A stretch of 64,000 nt of DNA from Mesorhizobium_B sp963522145 (GCA_963522145.1 CAUQXI010000011.1:1-64000), one strand, 5' to 3'; positions 50,527 to 59,767 are shown, counted from the first letter of the stretch. Notes: a model not told the origin generated them from the sequence alone. A program made the numbers and translations.

Positions 50527-51159
50527 ATGCTGCGCTTTCTTTTTCTTCTGATCCTGTTGCTCGGGGCGGCCATCGGCTTCGGCTATGATCGCCTGGGGGA
50601 CGAACTGTTTCCACGAGACGTGCTCGGCACCTGGCGGGTCTATGATGCAGCCGGCGGGTTTCGCGCGGTGGAAGCGCCGGTCAGCGGCAAAGATGCACCG
50701 ATCACCGTCCTTCTGGACCTGACGCTGCCCGCGCCTGCCATACCTGAGGCTGGCGGTACGCTGGCGACGGTAACAGTGGCCCAAGCGGCGCGCACTCTGC
50801 TCGCCGAGCCGCTTCGCTTTGCGGATGGCCAGATCATCGACACGAATCCGCAAACCCCCGAGCGGGCATTCCGCATTGCAGCGGGCACGTTGCCGGCCGG
50901 TTCGGACGGACCCTTTACTGTGACTGTGGATCGCGGGGACACGGATCTTCCTCCGAACGCCACGATCGATCTTGTGCTGGAGCAGGGTGGCCTGCCCTAC
51001 CGGGGCCGGGCGCAGCCGGTGGGCTACGCCCTTCTGGCGCTGGGCTTCATCGGTTCCGTGCTCGCTTGGACCGGCGGCTCGCGCGCCCGGACGGAGCCGA
51101 CCGCCCCGTCAGCGCGGCCTGCCAGGCGCTGGGGGCGGGACGGGGCCGACAGAAACTGA
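50527..51159 (+). CDS. Hypothetical membrane-anchored protein with a periplasmic domain
   Basis: I do not recognise this 210-residue protein. It has an N-terminal membrane helix (LRFLFLLILLLGAAIGFGY), a roughly 130-residue extracytoplasmic domain rich in short strands (VLLDLTLPAPAIP, FTVTVDRGDTDLPPNATIDL), a second helix at about 168-184 (YALLALGFIGSVLAWTGG) and a basic cytoplasmic tail. A DGQIIDTNPQTPER segment looks conserved in style. It follows holC by 55 bases and may be in its transcript. Confidence 0.65.
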   Translation: MLRFLFLLILLLGAAIGFGYDRLGDELFPRDVLGTWRVYDAAGGFRAVEAPVSGKDAPITVLLDLTLPAPAIPEAGGTLATVTVAQAARTLLAEPLRFADGQIIDTNPQTPERAFRIAAGTLPAGSDGPFTVTVDRGDTDLPPNATIDLVLEQGGLPYRGRAQPVGYALLALGFIGSVLAWTGGSRARTEPTAPSARPARRWGRDGADRN

Positions 51160-51184
51160 AAGCGCCGCGGGCCGACGACCTGCC

Positions 51185-53062
51185 TCAGCCGGCCGTCGCT
51201 TCCTCATACTGAGCGGAAAGCGTCAGCCAGCGCTCTTCCTGCGTGCTGATATTGCTGCCGAGCTCGGATCGCTCTTTTGCCAGTCTGGTCGCCTTGGCGG
51301 GCTCCTTGTCGTAGAGCGCGGGGTCGCCGAGTTCCGCCTCGATCGCGCCGAGCCGCTTGCGCAGGCGCTCCATCAGCGCTTCTGTCGCCTTGATCTCCTT
51401 GGCCAGCGGCTCGTTGGCGGCGCGCCGCTGCGCCGCCTCGCGCCGGCGATCGGACTTCGATGCCTTGTCCGCCTCGCGCCTTTCCCGCCGGTCCCCGCTG
51501 CTGCCCGTCACAAGCTGGCGATAATCGCCCAGATCACCGTCATAGGGCGCAACCGATCCGTCCTTCACCAGCCAGAGACGGTCCGCCGTCGCTTCGATCA
51601 GATGGCGATCGTGGCTGACCAGGATCACCGCGCCGGGGAAATCGTTCAGTGCGTGGACCAGCTGCTCGCGGCTGTCGATGTCGAGATGGTTGGTCGGCTC
51701 GTCGAGGATGAACAGGTTCGGTCCGTCGAAGGCCGCAAGCCCCATCAGCAGCCGCGCCTTCTCGCCGCCCGAAAGGTCCTTGGCCTTGGTGTTCATCTTC
51801 TCCGTCGATAGGCCGAACTGCGCGACCTTGGCGCGTGCCTTCGACTCCGGCGCATCAGGCATCAGCCGTCGCACATGCTCATAGGCGTTCTCGTCCGGGC
51901 GCAGATCGTCAAGCTGGTGCTGTGCGAAGATGGAAACCTTCAGGCCGGGCGCCACGGTGATGGAGCCGGCCTCCTGCTTGAGCCGTCCGGCTAAGAGCTT
52001 GGCGAAGGTGGATTTGCCGTTGCCGTTCGCCCCCAGAAGCGCGATCCGGTCGTCCGCGTCCACGCGAAGCGTCAGCCGGTTCAATACCGGCTTGCCCGGC
52101 GCATAGCCGACATTCACGCCGTTCATCGCGATGATCGGAGAGGCGACGGTCTTTACCGGTTCGGGGAAGCTGAAGGGGCGCACCGTGTCGTTGCTCAACG
52201 CCGCAATCGGCTTCATGCGCTCAAGCGCCTTGATGCGCGACTGCGCCTGCCGGGCCTTGGAAGCCTTGGCGCGGAAGCGGTCAACGAAGCTTTGCAGGTG
52301 CTTGCGCTGCGCCTCCTGTTTCACCCGGCTCTTTTCCTGGAGGATGAGACTCTCCTCGCGCTGCCGCTCGAAGGAGTCGTAATTGCCGCGCCAGAACTGG
52401 AGCTTCTGGCTTTCGAGGTGGATGATCGAGGACACCGCGCGGTTGAGCAGATCGCGGTCATGGCTGATCAGGAGAACCGTGTTGGGATATCTCGCGACAT
52501 AATTCTCGAGCCACAGCGTGCCTTCGAGGTCGAGATAGTTGGTCGGCTCGTCGAGCAGCAGAAGGTCGGGTTGGGCAAAGAGCACGGAAGCAAGCGCCAC
52601 GCGCATCCGCCATCCGCCCGAGAACGACGACGCGGGACGCCGTTGCGCCGCATCGTCGAATCCGAGACCCGCCAGGATGGTCGCAGCGCGCGACTCGGCC
52701 GAATGCGCGTCGATATCTGCGAGCCGAATCTGGATCTCGGCGATGCGATGCGCATCCTTGGCGGTCTCGGCTTCCTCGAGCAGGGCCAGCCTTTCGGTGT
52801 CGGCCTTCAGCACGATCTCGATCAGCGCCTCCTCGGTGCCGGGAGCCTCCTGCGCCACCTGCCCGATGCGGGTGCTTTTCGGCAGGTCGATCGTGCCGGT
52901 TTCGGCAGACAGGTCACCGGTGATCGCCCGGAACAGCGTGGTCTTGCCGGTGCCGTTGCGCCCGACAAGGCCGGCCTTGGTTCCGGCGGGAAGCGTGAGC
53001 GAGGCATGGTCCAGCAGAAGGCGGCCGGCCATGCGGAGCGAGAGATCGGAAATCGTCAGCAT
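51185..53062 (-). CDS. ABC-F family ATPase (Uup/YheS-like)
   Basis: The 625-residue product is two ABC ATPase domains on one chain without membrane spans, the ABC-F type that acts on the ribosome. It has GRNGTGKTT and SFSGGWRMR in the first half, the inter-domain linker rich in Arg and Lys (about 235-290), then GANGNGKST and LSGGEKARLL in the second. A C-terminal coiled segment (about 530-620) resembles the Uup-type tail. The ATG at 53062 starts MLTISDLSLRMAGRLLLDHA; the frame upstream is unlikely to be used. Confidence 0.93.
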   Translation of the reverse strand: MLTISDLSLRMAGRLLLDHASLTLPAGTKAGLVGRNGTGKTTLFRAITGDLSAETGTIDLPKSTRIGQVAQEAPGTEEALIEIVLKADTERLALLEEAETAKDAHRIAEIQIRLADIDAHSAESRAATILAGLGFDDAAQRRPASSFSGGWRMRVALASVLFAQPDLLLLDEPTNYLDLEGTLWLENYVARYPNTVLLISHDRDLLNRAVSSIIHLESQKLQFWRGNYDSFERQREESLILQEKSRVKQEAQRKHLQSFVDRFRAKASKARQAQSRIKALERMKPIAALSNDTVRPFSFPEPVKTVASPIIAMNGVNVGYAPGKPVLNRLTLRVDADDRIALLGANGNGKSTFAKLLAGRLKQEAGSITVAPGLKVSIFAQHQLDDLRPDENAYEHVRRLMPDAPESKARAKVAQFGLSTEKMNTKAKDLSGGEKARLLMGLAAFDGPNLFILDEPTNHLDIDSREQLVHALNDFPGAVILVSHDRHLIEATADRLWLVKDGSVAPYDGDLGDYRQLVTGSSGDRRERREADKASKSDRRREAAQRRAANEPLAKEIKATEALMERLRKRLGAIEAELGDPALYDKEPAKATRLAKERSELGSNISTQEERWLTLSAQYEEATAG

Positions 53063-53107
53063 GTGCGGGCTTTTGACCGCCGCGGCCGGAAAGCGCAAGC
53101 GGCATGG

Positions 53108-53137
53108 AAAAAGGCCCGCCGGATAATCCGGCGGGCC
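53108..53137 (-). terminator. Terminator of the repeat-protein gene
   Basis: A perfect 11-pair stem (53113-53123 with 53127-53137) and a three-base loop are followed on the minus strand by five T (complement of 53108-53112). It ends the leftward gene at 53171 and isolates it from the ABC-F gene. Confidence 0.9.
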
Positions 53138-53170
53138 TTCAGTTAGAGTTCTGTGCAGTATGATCGCGGA

Positions 53171-54124
53171 TCAGCGCGACGCGGAGGCGCAGAGACCCAC
53201 CAGCGCACTGTCATAGGCCGACGGATCAGCCATGATGTCGGTGCAACGCTTCTTCATCTTGGCGGCGGTGGTGCGGCCATTGTCGTTGCCGCGAGCCGTC
53301 ATGCCCGAGGAAGGGTTCCGAGTGCCGGGATTCTGGCCGACTCCCGTGCCGCCACCGGGGTTGGTGCCGTTCCCGCCGCCGTTTCCGCGCCCGCCGCCGA
53401 TACCAAGGTCGATATTGGCGCCAACGGCATTGCCCGCGGTGGCATTCACATTGGCGCGCACCCCACGACGTCCGCCGATCGCTGCGTTCACATTGGCGTC
53501 GACACCGCGCCGTCCGCCGACATTCGCGTCTGCATTGGCGCGGATGCCGCGGCGACCACCGACCGAAGCGGTCACGTCTGCATCCACGCCGCGCGTTCCA
53601 CCGACATTCGCATCCACATCGGCGTTAATGCCGCGACGGCCGCCGAGCGAAATGTCAACGTTAGCGTCGGGCCCCGAGATGCGCGGGCTGCGAAGACGAT
53701 TGGCTGCGGGCTCGCGCTGCCCCAAGCGAACCTTAGCTCGCGCTGCCGTGCCTGCCTGCCCGCCGACCGTGGCATCCACGTCGGCGTCGACCCCGTTGGC
53801 CCTGCCGGCCGAGGCTGTCGCACCGGCATTGACGCCACGTGATCCACCCACGGAGGCACCAACACCGGCATTCACGCCGCCTGCACCGCCGACTGACGCA
53901 CCCACTCCGGCACCCATGCCCCTGGAGCCGCCCACGCTTGCACCCACGCCTGCACCTAATCCGCCGCTACGACCGCCGCCCAGACCCGCGCCTGCGCTCA
54001 CACCGCCGCTGCCGCCGACGCTCACACCAGCGCTAAGGCCGCCGGACTGCGCAGGCATAGCGAGAGAAAGAAGGATGGTTCCACACGCCAGGGCTGCTGA
54101 AAACTTCGACTTGATGATCGTCAT
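53171..54124 (-). CDS. Secreted Gly/Val/Asn/Asp 14-residue-repeat protein of unknown function
   Basis: The 317-residue product has a signal peptide (residues 1-26, ending AMPAQS) and then two blocks of about 14-residue repeats. Block one (29-121) is Gly-rich, with units such as SRGMGAGVGASVGG; block two (152-242) is Asn/Asp-rich, with units such as RRGINADVDANVGG. A basic, repeat-free linker (122-151) separates them. The C-terminus (280-317) has two Cys (294, 312), perhaps a disulfide. The alternating Val/small pattern suggests stacked short strands, as in a beta-solenoid or amyloid-like fold. It is a single-gene unit with its own terminator. Role at the cell surface is inferred from the signal peptide only. 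Confidence 0.8.
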   Translation of the reverse strand: MTIIKSKFSAALACGTILLSLAMPAQSGGLSAGVSVGGSGGVSAGAGLGGGRSGGLGAGVGASVGGSRGMGAGVGASVGGAGGVNAGVGASVGGSRGVNAGATASAGRANGVDADVDATVGGQAGTAARAKVRLGQREPAANRLRSPRISGPDANVDISLGGRRGINADVDANVGGTRGVDADVTASVGGRRGIRANADANVGGRRGVDANVNAAIGGRRGVRANVNATAGNAVGANIDLGIGGGRGNGGGNGTNPGGGTGVGQNPGTRNPSSGMTARGNDNGRTTAAKMKKRCTDIMADPSAYDSALVGLCASASR

Positions 54125-54301
54125 GCTACGCTCCCTTTAGTTGCATTCGGGATCGGCTAACCCGTCCCCTGCTGGCATCAATAAGAGCAATGGAAAACGA
54201 CGGTTCCAGGAGAGAACTGAACGTAGTTACAGACGTTTGAAGCGTGTCGCTAAAGATTTAAAGGCACTGCTGACCCAAGCTGGCTAACGGTTTTGATGGT
54301 T

Positions 54302-54814
54302 TCAGGCGAAGCTTCGTCCCTCCTCCGTGCGCTGGAAAGCGATCAGGTCGAGCCCTGTGGAAGGACGGCCGAGCACCGTCAGGATCATATGAGCTTGTCC
54401 GCGATGATGCGTCTGGTGGTTGAACAGGTGGTGGAGGGCAGGCGCCAGTCGCTGGGATATGGTGCGCATGTCGCTAATGGTCGTGTAGCTGAAGCGACCG
54501 CCGAACGCCTCGCCAGCGAGACTCTCGATCCATCGCGCGATCCGCTCATCCTCTGCCTGCCTTGCGCGACGCAGATCGGCGAAGTCCTCGTGCAAGATGA
54601 TGTCGAGCGAAGGGGGAGCGGCACCTTCGCCCGTGAAGCGGTGAAGCCAGATGCGATCCGTCACGAGGAGGTGGTTGAGCGTTCCCATCATCGAGCGGAA
54701 GAACGCTCCCGTGTCGCGCTGCCACTCTTCCCCGGTGAGGTCCGCCGCCGCCTCATAGATGCGGGTATTGGCCCAGCGGTTATACGCGGCCATCATCAGG
54801 AAATGTCGTTTCAT
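54302..54814 (-). CDS. DinB-family protein
   Basis: The 170-residue four-helix protein has the DinB/YfiT layout with candidate metal ligands His in GTLNHLLVTDRIW and the pair of His in HHLFNHQTHHRGQAH. It starts MKRHFLMMAAYNRWANTRIY at 54814, the usual DinB beginning, so the open frame upstream is discarded. Some relatives are thiol-dependent transferases; the substrate here is unknown. It diverges from the GST gene at 54872. Confidence 0.87.
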   Translation of the reverse strand: MKRHFLMMAAYNRWANTRIYEAAADLTGEEWQRDTGAFFRSMMGTLNHLLVTDRIWLHRFTGEGAAPPSLDIILHEDFADLRRARQAEDERIARWIESLAGEAFGGRFSYTTISDMRTISQRLAPALHHLFNHQTHHRGQAHMILTVLGRPSTGLDLIAFQRTEEGRSFA

Positions 54815-54871
54815 CGTCGGTGCTTCCGGTGCAGGATGCGGTTTCTCTAATGCCTCGTGAAAGGTCCTGCT

Positions 54872-55561
54872 ATGGCCATCCTGCTTTACGATCTCGTCGG
54901 GGCTGACGCCGATCGCCCGTTCAGCCCTCACTGCTGGAAGGCGAAGATGGCTCTCGCTCACAAGGGTCTCGACTTCCAGTCGGTGCCGACGCGGTTTCTC
55001 GACGTTCCCTCAGTCGAGGATGGCGCTCGTACCATTCCTGTGATCCGCGATGGCGCTCGTGTCGTGGCGGACTCGTTCGAGATCGCGCTCTATCTCGACC
55101 GCGCCTATCCGGAACGTCCAAGCCTGTTTGGTGGGGCGGGAGGGGAGGCGATGGCGCGGATGATCGAGCGCTGGTCGCAGACCATCCTCCATCCGCCGCT
55201 CGGGGAAGGGGTGCTGAACGAGATCTTCGCCATGCAGGATGAGCCGAACAAGGCCTACTTCCGCAGAAGCCGCGAGGCGCGATATGGCAGGCCGCTGGAG
55301 GAGGTAGGCACGGATCGAGAAGGGCGTCTGTCGGCATTCCGCGCCTCGCTTGAACCGCTCCGCAGCACTTTATCCTTCCAGCGGTGGATCGGCGGAGAGG
55401 CGCCTCTATTCCCGGATTACATCGTCTTCGGCGCGCTCCAATGGGCGCGGGTCACCTCCTCGTTCGAGTTCCTCGATCCATCCGATCCCGTCGCCGAGTG
55501 GTTCGAGCGCTGCCTCGATCTTTACAACGGGCTCGGCCGCGCTGTGCCTGCCGCGGCCTGA
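54872..55561 (+). CDS. Glutathione S-transferase family protein (beta-etherase-like)
   Basis: The 229-residue product has a thioredoxin-like N-domain with DADRPFSPHCWKAKMALAHKG, TIPVIRDGARVVADSFEIALYL for glutathione binding, and a helical C-domain. The FSPHCWK motif and overall length resemble the LigE/LigF-like group, but no lignin genes are near and the substrate is unknown. ATG 54872 is chosen because AAAGG lies seven bases upstream; a GTG at 54857 is in frame. Confidence 0.82.
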   Translation: MAILLYDLVGADADRPFSPHCWKAKMALAHKGLDFQSVPTRFLDVPSVEDGARTIPVIRDGARVVADSFEIALYLDRAYPERPSLFGGAGGEAMARMIERWSQTILHPPLGEGVLNEIFAMQDEPNKAYFRRSREARYGRPLEEVGTDREGRLSAFRASLEPLRSTLSFQRWIGGEAPLFPDYIVFGALQWARVTSSFEFLDPSDPVAEWFERCLDLYNGLGRAVPAAA

Positions 55562-55637
55562 AGCGCTCTTGGCAAGGCGCGGGCCCTTGCCTATAGACCG
55601 CGCCTGACCAACCCATTGCGATTGAAGAGGAAGTTTC

Positions 55638-56060
55638 ATGGCAACCGAGCGCACCTTCTCCATGATCAAGCCGGACGCGACGCGCCGCAACCTGACCGGC
55701 GCCATCACTGCCATGCTGGAAGAGGCCGGGCTGCGCGTTGTCGCAAGCCGCCGGGTGTGGATGAGCCGGCGCGATGCGGAAGGCTTCTACGCGGTACATC
55801 GCGGTCGCCCGTTCTTTGAAGAGCTGTGCGAGTCCATGTCGTCCGGACCGACAGTGGTTCAGGTCCTCGAAGGAGAAAACGCCATCGCCCGCAATCGCGA
55901 GGTCATGGGAGCGACGAACCCCGCCAACGCCGATGAGGGCACGATCCGCAAGGTGCATGCGCTGTCGATCGGCGAGAACTCCGTGCATGGTTCGGATGCG
56001 CCCGAAACGGCCCGCGAGGAGATCGCCTACTGGTTCTCCCAGACCGAAGTGGTCGGTTGA
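55638..56060 (+). CDS. ndk: Nucleoside diphosphate kinase
   Basis: Ndk transfers the gamma phosphate between nucleoside triphosphates and diphosphates. The 140-residue product has TFSMIKPDATRRNLTG at the N-terminus and the active-site His117 in ENSVHGSDAPETA. Length and motifs are fully typical. GAGGAAG lies before the ATG. Confidence 0.97.
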   Translation: MATERTFSMIKPDATRRNLTGAITAMLEEAGLRVVASRRVWMSRRDAEGFYAVHRGRPFFEELCESMSSGPTVVQVLEGENAIARNREVMGATNPANADEGTIRKVHALSIGENSVHGSDAPETAREEIAYWFSQTEVVG

Positions 56061-56072
56061 GCCGAACGAGCA

Positions 56073-58313
56073 TTACGCCGTCAGGGCGATCTGCGGATTC
56101 GAGGGCAGTTCCGGCACACTGTGTTGTCCGATGAAGTCACGGAAGACCGTGGCTGTCATCGCCGGCGCATAGATATAGCCTTGGAAGTAGTCGCATCCGA
56201 AGGCGCGCAGGAAGGTTTCCTGCCGGATATTCTCTACATGCTCGGCGACGGCCTTGAGGCCGAGCATGCGCGCCATGGCCAGGATCGTCTTGACGAGCGC
56301 ACGGTTTCCGTCGCCTGTCTCGATGTCGTGGACGAAGCTGCCGTCGATCTTGATCTCGTCGATCGGCAGGCGCTTCAGGAGCGCGATGGACGAGTATCCC
56401 GTTCCGAAATCGTCGAGCGAGAGCCGGACGCCGAGCCTCTTGATCTCGCTCATCTGAGCGGCGATATGCGTGTGGTCACGTGCCATGATGCTTTCCGTCA
56501 GTTCGAGCGTCAGCATCGTCGCATCCACCTTGAAGCGATCGATGAGGCTCTTCACCACCGACACGAAGCTCTTGTCCGCAAATGATCGCGCGCCGACATT
56601 GAGCGCCAGCCGCAGGCCGGATGTCGCGGGATGGCTCTGCCACTCCGCCAGCACCGCAAAGCCCTTTTCGAGCACAAGCGTCGCCAGTTCCCCGCTCAGG
56701 CCGAACTGATCGGCCAGAGGCATGAATTCGTCGGGCATGATAAGCCCGCGAGTGGGATGATCCCAGCGAACCAGTGCCTCCGCGCCGTAGATCCGGCGGT
56801 TGTCGTCCATCTGAGGCTGAAGATGCAGCGTCATCCGCTTCGCCGCGATGGCGGCACGCAGTTCGCCGAGCATTCGGAACCGCTCTGCTTCCCGCTGCAT
56901 GGCGGCTGGATCGAACAAGGCGAGGCCGTTTCGCCCGGCCACCTTCGCCTGATACATGGCAAGGTCTGCCCGCTTGAGAATGTCGTCCACACGTCGCTCC
57001 TGACGCGCGAACACCACAACGCCGATGCTGGCCGAGCCGAGGTGAACAACCTCGTCCAGCGTGAACTGCATCTGCAGCGCCGCCAGGATTCGGTTGCCGA
57101 TGGCGATCGCATCGCGCGTCGCGTGCATGTGCTCGGCCTGTGGCTCGCCCAGGAGAACGACGAATTCGTCACCGCCTATACGCGCAACCGTATCTTTCTC
57201 CCCCGCGCATTGGCGCAGCCGCTCGGCCACCTGGACGAGATACGCGTCGCCGACGTCGTGGCCATGGGTATCGTTGAGCGTCTTGAAATTATCGAGGTCG
57301 ATGAAAAGGAGAACGCCATGACCGGCATCTTCGCCGCGAACACCGGTTTCCTCCATCATTCGCTTGAGGAACATGCGCCGGTTCGGCAGCTTGGTGAGCG
57401 GGTCCATATAGGCCAGCTCTGCGATCTCCATTTCCTGACGCTTGCGCGAGGAAACATCTGAAAGGTAGCCATACCAGACCAGAGCGTTGCCGGCTCGCTG
57501 CGGACTGGCGCTGATACGCAGCCAGCGCTCCTCGCCGTCCTTCGATCGGATGCGGAACTCGGTCTCCCAGTGGGTCAGTGTTCGCGCGGCTGCTGTCAGC
57601 GATTTAAGATAGTCGTCGCGGTCATCGTCCACGATCAGGCTGTCGAAGAAGGTGGGATCGGCCACATGCTTGGCATGGGCATAGCCTGTAAGCCGGGTGA
57701 CGCCGCGACTGAGATAAACGGCGCGGGGCGGCGCTCCATCGGGCACTTCGATCTGGAACAGCGCACCGGGCAGTTCGCTCGTCAGCTTCTGAAAGCGCTG
57801 CTCCAGGTTCAGCCGCACGACCGTCTCGCTGATATCGCGGACCGAGCCCTCGTAGAAAAGCGGCCTTCCCGTTCTCTTGTGCGTGACGAGCCGTGCCGAT
57901 TCCGTGATCCAGATGCGCTCCCGGGTCTTGTGCCTGTAAATCTCGGACACGAAGTCGTCGACCCGTCCGTGTTCCTTGAGAAGCGCCTGGAACTCGGCCC
58001 GCCGGCCAGGATCGACATACCACTCGATGCCGATATCCTTTACCGCCGCCAGCATTTCGTCTTCGCTGCGGTAGCCGTTGAGCTTCACCAAGGCAGCATT
58101 GGCGCTGATCTGTCGCCCGTCCGGCGCGGAGCGGTAAATTCCCTCCGACAGGTTGTCGATCAGCGCGGCGGATTCGCTCTGTTCCTGAAGCTTGTCGCGG
58201 TAAAGGCTGCGATAGTGGAGGACCCCTCCTGCGAGACCCACCGTCGAAAGGAGCGTCAGTGCAGGCAGGATCGAATGCTCCAGGCGTAAGCCTTCAGCGA
58301 TGAGGGATAACAC
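56073..58313 (-). CDS. PAS-GGDEF-EAL cyclic-di-GMP signalling protein
   Basis: The approximately 746-residue product has one N-terminal membrane helix (HSILPALTLLSTVGLAGGVL), two PAS domains (roughly 50-175 and 180-300), a GGDEF domain with intact RIGGDEFVVLL and an EAL domain with intact GAEALVRWDHP and LDDFGTGYSS. Both diguanylate cyclase and phosphodiesterase sites look complete, so it could make or degrade c-di-GMP depending on PAS signals. The start is uncertain: GTG 58313 fits the membrane helix, but the frame is open to 58436, inside moaE. Confidence 0.88.
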   Translation of the reverse strand: MLSLIAEGLRLEHSILPALTLLSTVGLAGGVLHYRSLYRDKLQEQSESAALIDNLSEGIYRSAPDGRQISANAALVKLNGYRSEDEMLAAVKDIGIEWYVDPGRRAEFQALLKEHGRVDDFVSEIYRHKTRERIWITESARLVTHKRTGRPLFYEGSVRDISETVVRLNLEQRFQKLTSELPGALFQIEVPDGAPPRAVYLSRGVTRLTGYAHAKHVADPTFFDSLIVDDDRDDYLKSLTAAARTLTHWETEFRIRSKDGEERWLRISASPQRAGNALVWYGYLSDVSSRKRQEMEIAELAYMDPLTKLPNRRMFLKRMMEETGVRGEDAGHGVLLFIDLDNFKTLNDTHGHDVGDAYLVQVAERLRQCAGEKDTVARIGGDEFVVLLGEPQAEHMHATRDAIAIGNRILAALQMQFTLDEVVHLGSASIGVVVFARQERRVDDILKRADLAMYQAKVAGRNGLALFDPAAMQREAERFRMLGELRAAIAAKRMTLHLQPQMDDNRRIYGAEALVRWDHPTRGLIMPDEFMPLADQFGLSGELATLVLEKGFAVLAEWQSHPATSGLRLALNVGARSFADKSFVSVVKSLIDRFKVDATMLTLELTESIMARDHTHIAAQMSEIKRLGVRLSLDDFGTGYSSIALLKRLPIDEIKIDGSFVHDIETGDGNRALVKTILAMARMLGLKAVAEHVENIRQETFLRAFGCDYFQGYIYAPAMTATVFRDFIGQHSVPELPSNPQIALTA

Positions 58314-58411
58314 TCGCGGCCCCGCTTGGTTTGCTCGCGCGAACCTAGGAAAAACAGGGTTTCCAAAACAATAAAGCCGGCGCAGCGCTCCAGCGTAAGG
58401 TTGACAGTGTT

Positions 58412-58891
58412 TTAACGCTGTCTGCCGACGGACCACTGATCCGCAGCCCGGTCATCAGACGACCGCGCCTCGACCCACCCGGCCGCTCCGTCGCGAGGAT
58501 GTTCCTTCTTCCAGAACGGCGCGCGTGTCTTGAGAAAATCCATCAGAAAGGACGCCGCTTCGAAAGCCGCCTGGCGGTGAGCGGACGCCGCGGCCACCAG
58601 CACGATGTTCTCGCCGGGCCGCACCAGCCCGTGGCGGTGGATCACGGAAAGGCCTTGCAGCGGCCAGCGCTCGATCGCTTCGGTGCAGAGCCGCATGATC
58701 TCGGCCTCAGCCATGCCGGGGAAATGCTCCAGCTCCAGCGCCTCGAGCGTGCCCGCCTCGTCGCGGCACAGGCCCAAAAAGGTGACAACCGCGCCGATAT
58801 CCGTTCGGCCGGCGGCAAGCCTCGCGATCTCGGCCGCCGTGTCGAAGTCATCGGCCTGAACGCGAACATGCGGCGTGATCGTCACAGTCAC
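58412..58891 (-). CDS. moaE: Molybdopterin synthase catalytic subunit
   Basis: MoaE converts precursor Z to molybdopterin with sulfur from MoaD. The 159-residue product has GAVVTFLGLCRDE, LELEHFPGMAE, IHRHGLVRPGE and the catalytic-lysine region FLKTRAPFWKKE. The GTG start at 58891 overlaps the moaD stop as GTGA, so the two subunits are translationally coupled. Confidence 0.94.
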   Translation of the reverse strand: MTVTITPHVRVQADDFDTAAEIARLAAGRTDIGAVVTFLGLCRDEAGTLEALELEHFPGMAEAEIMRLCTEAIERWPLQGLSVIHRHGLVRPGENIVLVAAASAHRQAAFEAASFLMDFLKTRAPFWKKEHPRDGAAGWVEARSSDDRAADQWSVGRQR

Positions 58892-59151
58892 CCGCCCGTC
58901 ATGGGCGGAAACAGCGCGATCTCGCTGGCGCCTCCGATCGCTTCCGAGTGATGCGCGTGGGTGCGGTCGAGCGCAACGCGGATCACCTCGGAATGCTGCA
59001 AGGCGTGCGCATGACCCTCGCTTCTCGACTGAAGCCACAGCAGCAGGTCCTGCACGGTATGCACCTCCAAGGGGAGAGCGATGTCCTCTTCCGCCAAGCC
59101 GATGCGCTCACGCACCCAGGCGAAGTACACCAGCTTCAAGGGCCTACTCAT
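58888..59151 (-). CDS. moaD: Molybdopterin synthase sulfur-carrier subunit
   Basis: The 87-residue ubiquitin-like protein ends in the required double glycine (ALFPPMTGG), which carries the thiocarboxylate donated to MoaE. It begins MSRPLKLVYFAWVRERIG. It overlaps pgsA by eight bases and moaE by four. Confidence 0.94.
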   Translation of the reverse strand: MSRPLKLVYFAWVRERIGLAEEDIALPLEVHTVQDLLLWLQSRSEGHAHALQHSEVIRVALDRTHAHHSEAIGGASEIALFPPMTGG

Positions 59152-59767
59152 CGATGATGTGCTTGGCGCCCGCGCGGAAGTAGTCGTAGCCGGTGTAGAG
59201 CGTCACGATCGCGGAAATCCACAGCAACACGATGCCGGTTTCAGTGGCATAGAAGATCATCTTGTCGAGCGCCGGCCCGGCCAGAAGAACGGCGATGGAC
59301 ACCATCTGGATGGTGGTTTTCCATTTCGCCAGGCGCGTCACCGGAACGCTGACCTTCAGATCGGCCAGATATTCGCGCAGGCCTGAAACCAGGATCTCGC
59401 GGCACAGGATGATGATGGCGGCCCACAGCGTCCAGCCTGCGATGGTCCGGTCCGTATCGGCGGCAAGAAGCAGCAGGCAGGTTGCGACCAGAAGCTTGTC
59501 GGCGATCGGATCGAGCATGCGGCCGATATTCGAGGTCTGCTGCCAGGCGCGTGCGAGATAGCCGTCGAAATAATCGGTGATGCTTGCGGCCAGAAAGATG
59601 GCCAGCGCCGACCACCGCGCGAAATCGCTCGAGCGCAGCCGGCCTTCGAGAAAGAAGCACAGCACGATCAGCGGCACCGCCAGGATGCGCGCATAGGTTA
59701 GCAGGTTAGGCAGGTTGAATGCCCGCCGCTTGGGGGAGGGCGCGAGGTTCAGATCGTGCGTCGTCAA
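59144..59767 (-). CDS. pgsA: CDP-diacylglycerol--glycerol-3-phosphate 3-phosphatidyltransferase
   Basis: PgsA makes phosphatidylglycerol phosphate in the inner membrane. The approximately 207-residue product has the CDP-alcohol phosphotransferase signature as DGYLAR, eight residues, Gly, then MLDPIAD, and four to six membrane spans starting at NLPNLLTYARILAVPL. No ATG precedes the conserved part; TTG 59767 is the best start seen, and another TTG at 59881 would extend it. It stops with TAG. The pgsA-moaD-moaE order is common in rhizobia as I recall. Confidence 0.92.
   Translation of the reverse strand: MTTHDLNLAPSPKRRAFNLPNLLTYARILAVPLIVLCFFLEGRLRSSDFARWSALAIFLAASITDYFDGYLARAWQQTSNIGRMLDPIADKLLVATCLLLLAADTDRTIAGWTLWAAIIILCREILVSGLREYLADLKVSVPVTRLAKWKTTIQMVSIAVLLAGPALDKMIFYATETGIVLLWISAIVTLYTGYDYFRAGAKHIIDE

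Noticed and set aside
53430..53650. Short tandem DNA repeats that could suggest a CRISPR array
   Set aside because: The periodicity of about 42 bases is in frame and encodes the 14-residue protein repeats. The units are not identical and there are no unique spacers or cas genes.
53232..54140. A 302-codon plus-strand frame opposite the repeat-protein gene
   Set aside because: It is Pro/Arg-rich and repetitive only because it mirrors the Gly-rich repeats. The minus-strand frame has a signal peptide and a terminator; this one has neither.
54202..54207. GGAACC (minus strand) as the -35 of an ECF/EcfG promoter for the repeat-protein gene
   Set aside because: No CGTT-type -10 element is found at the required 16-18 base spacing, so only half of a promoter is present.
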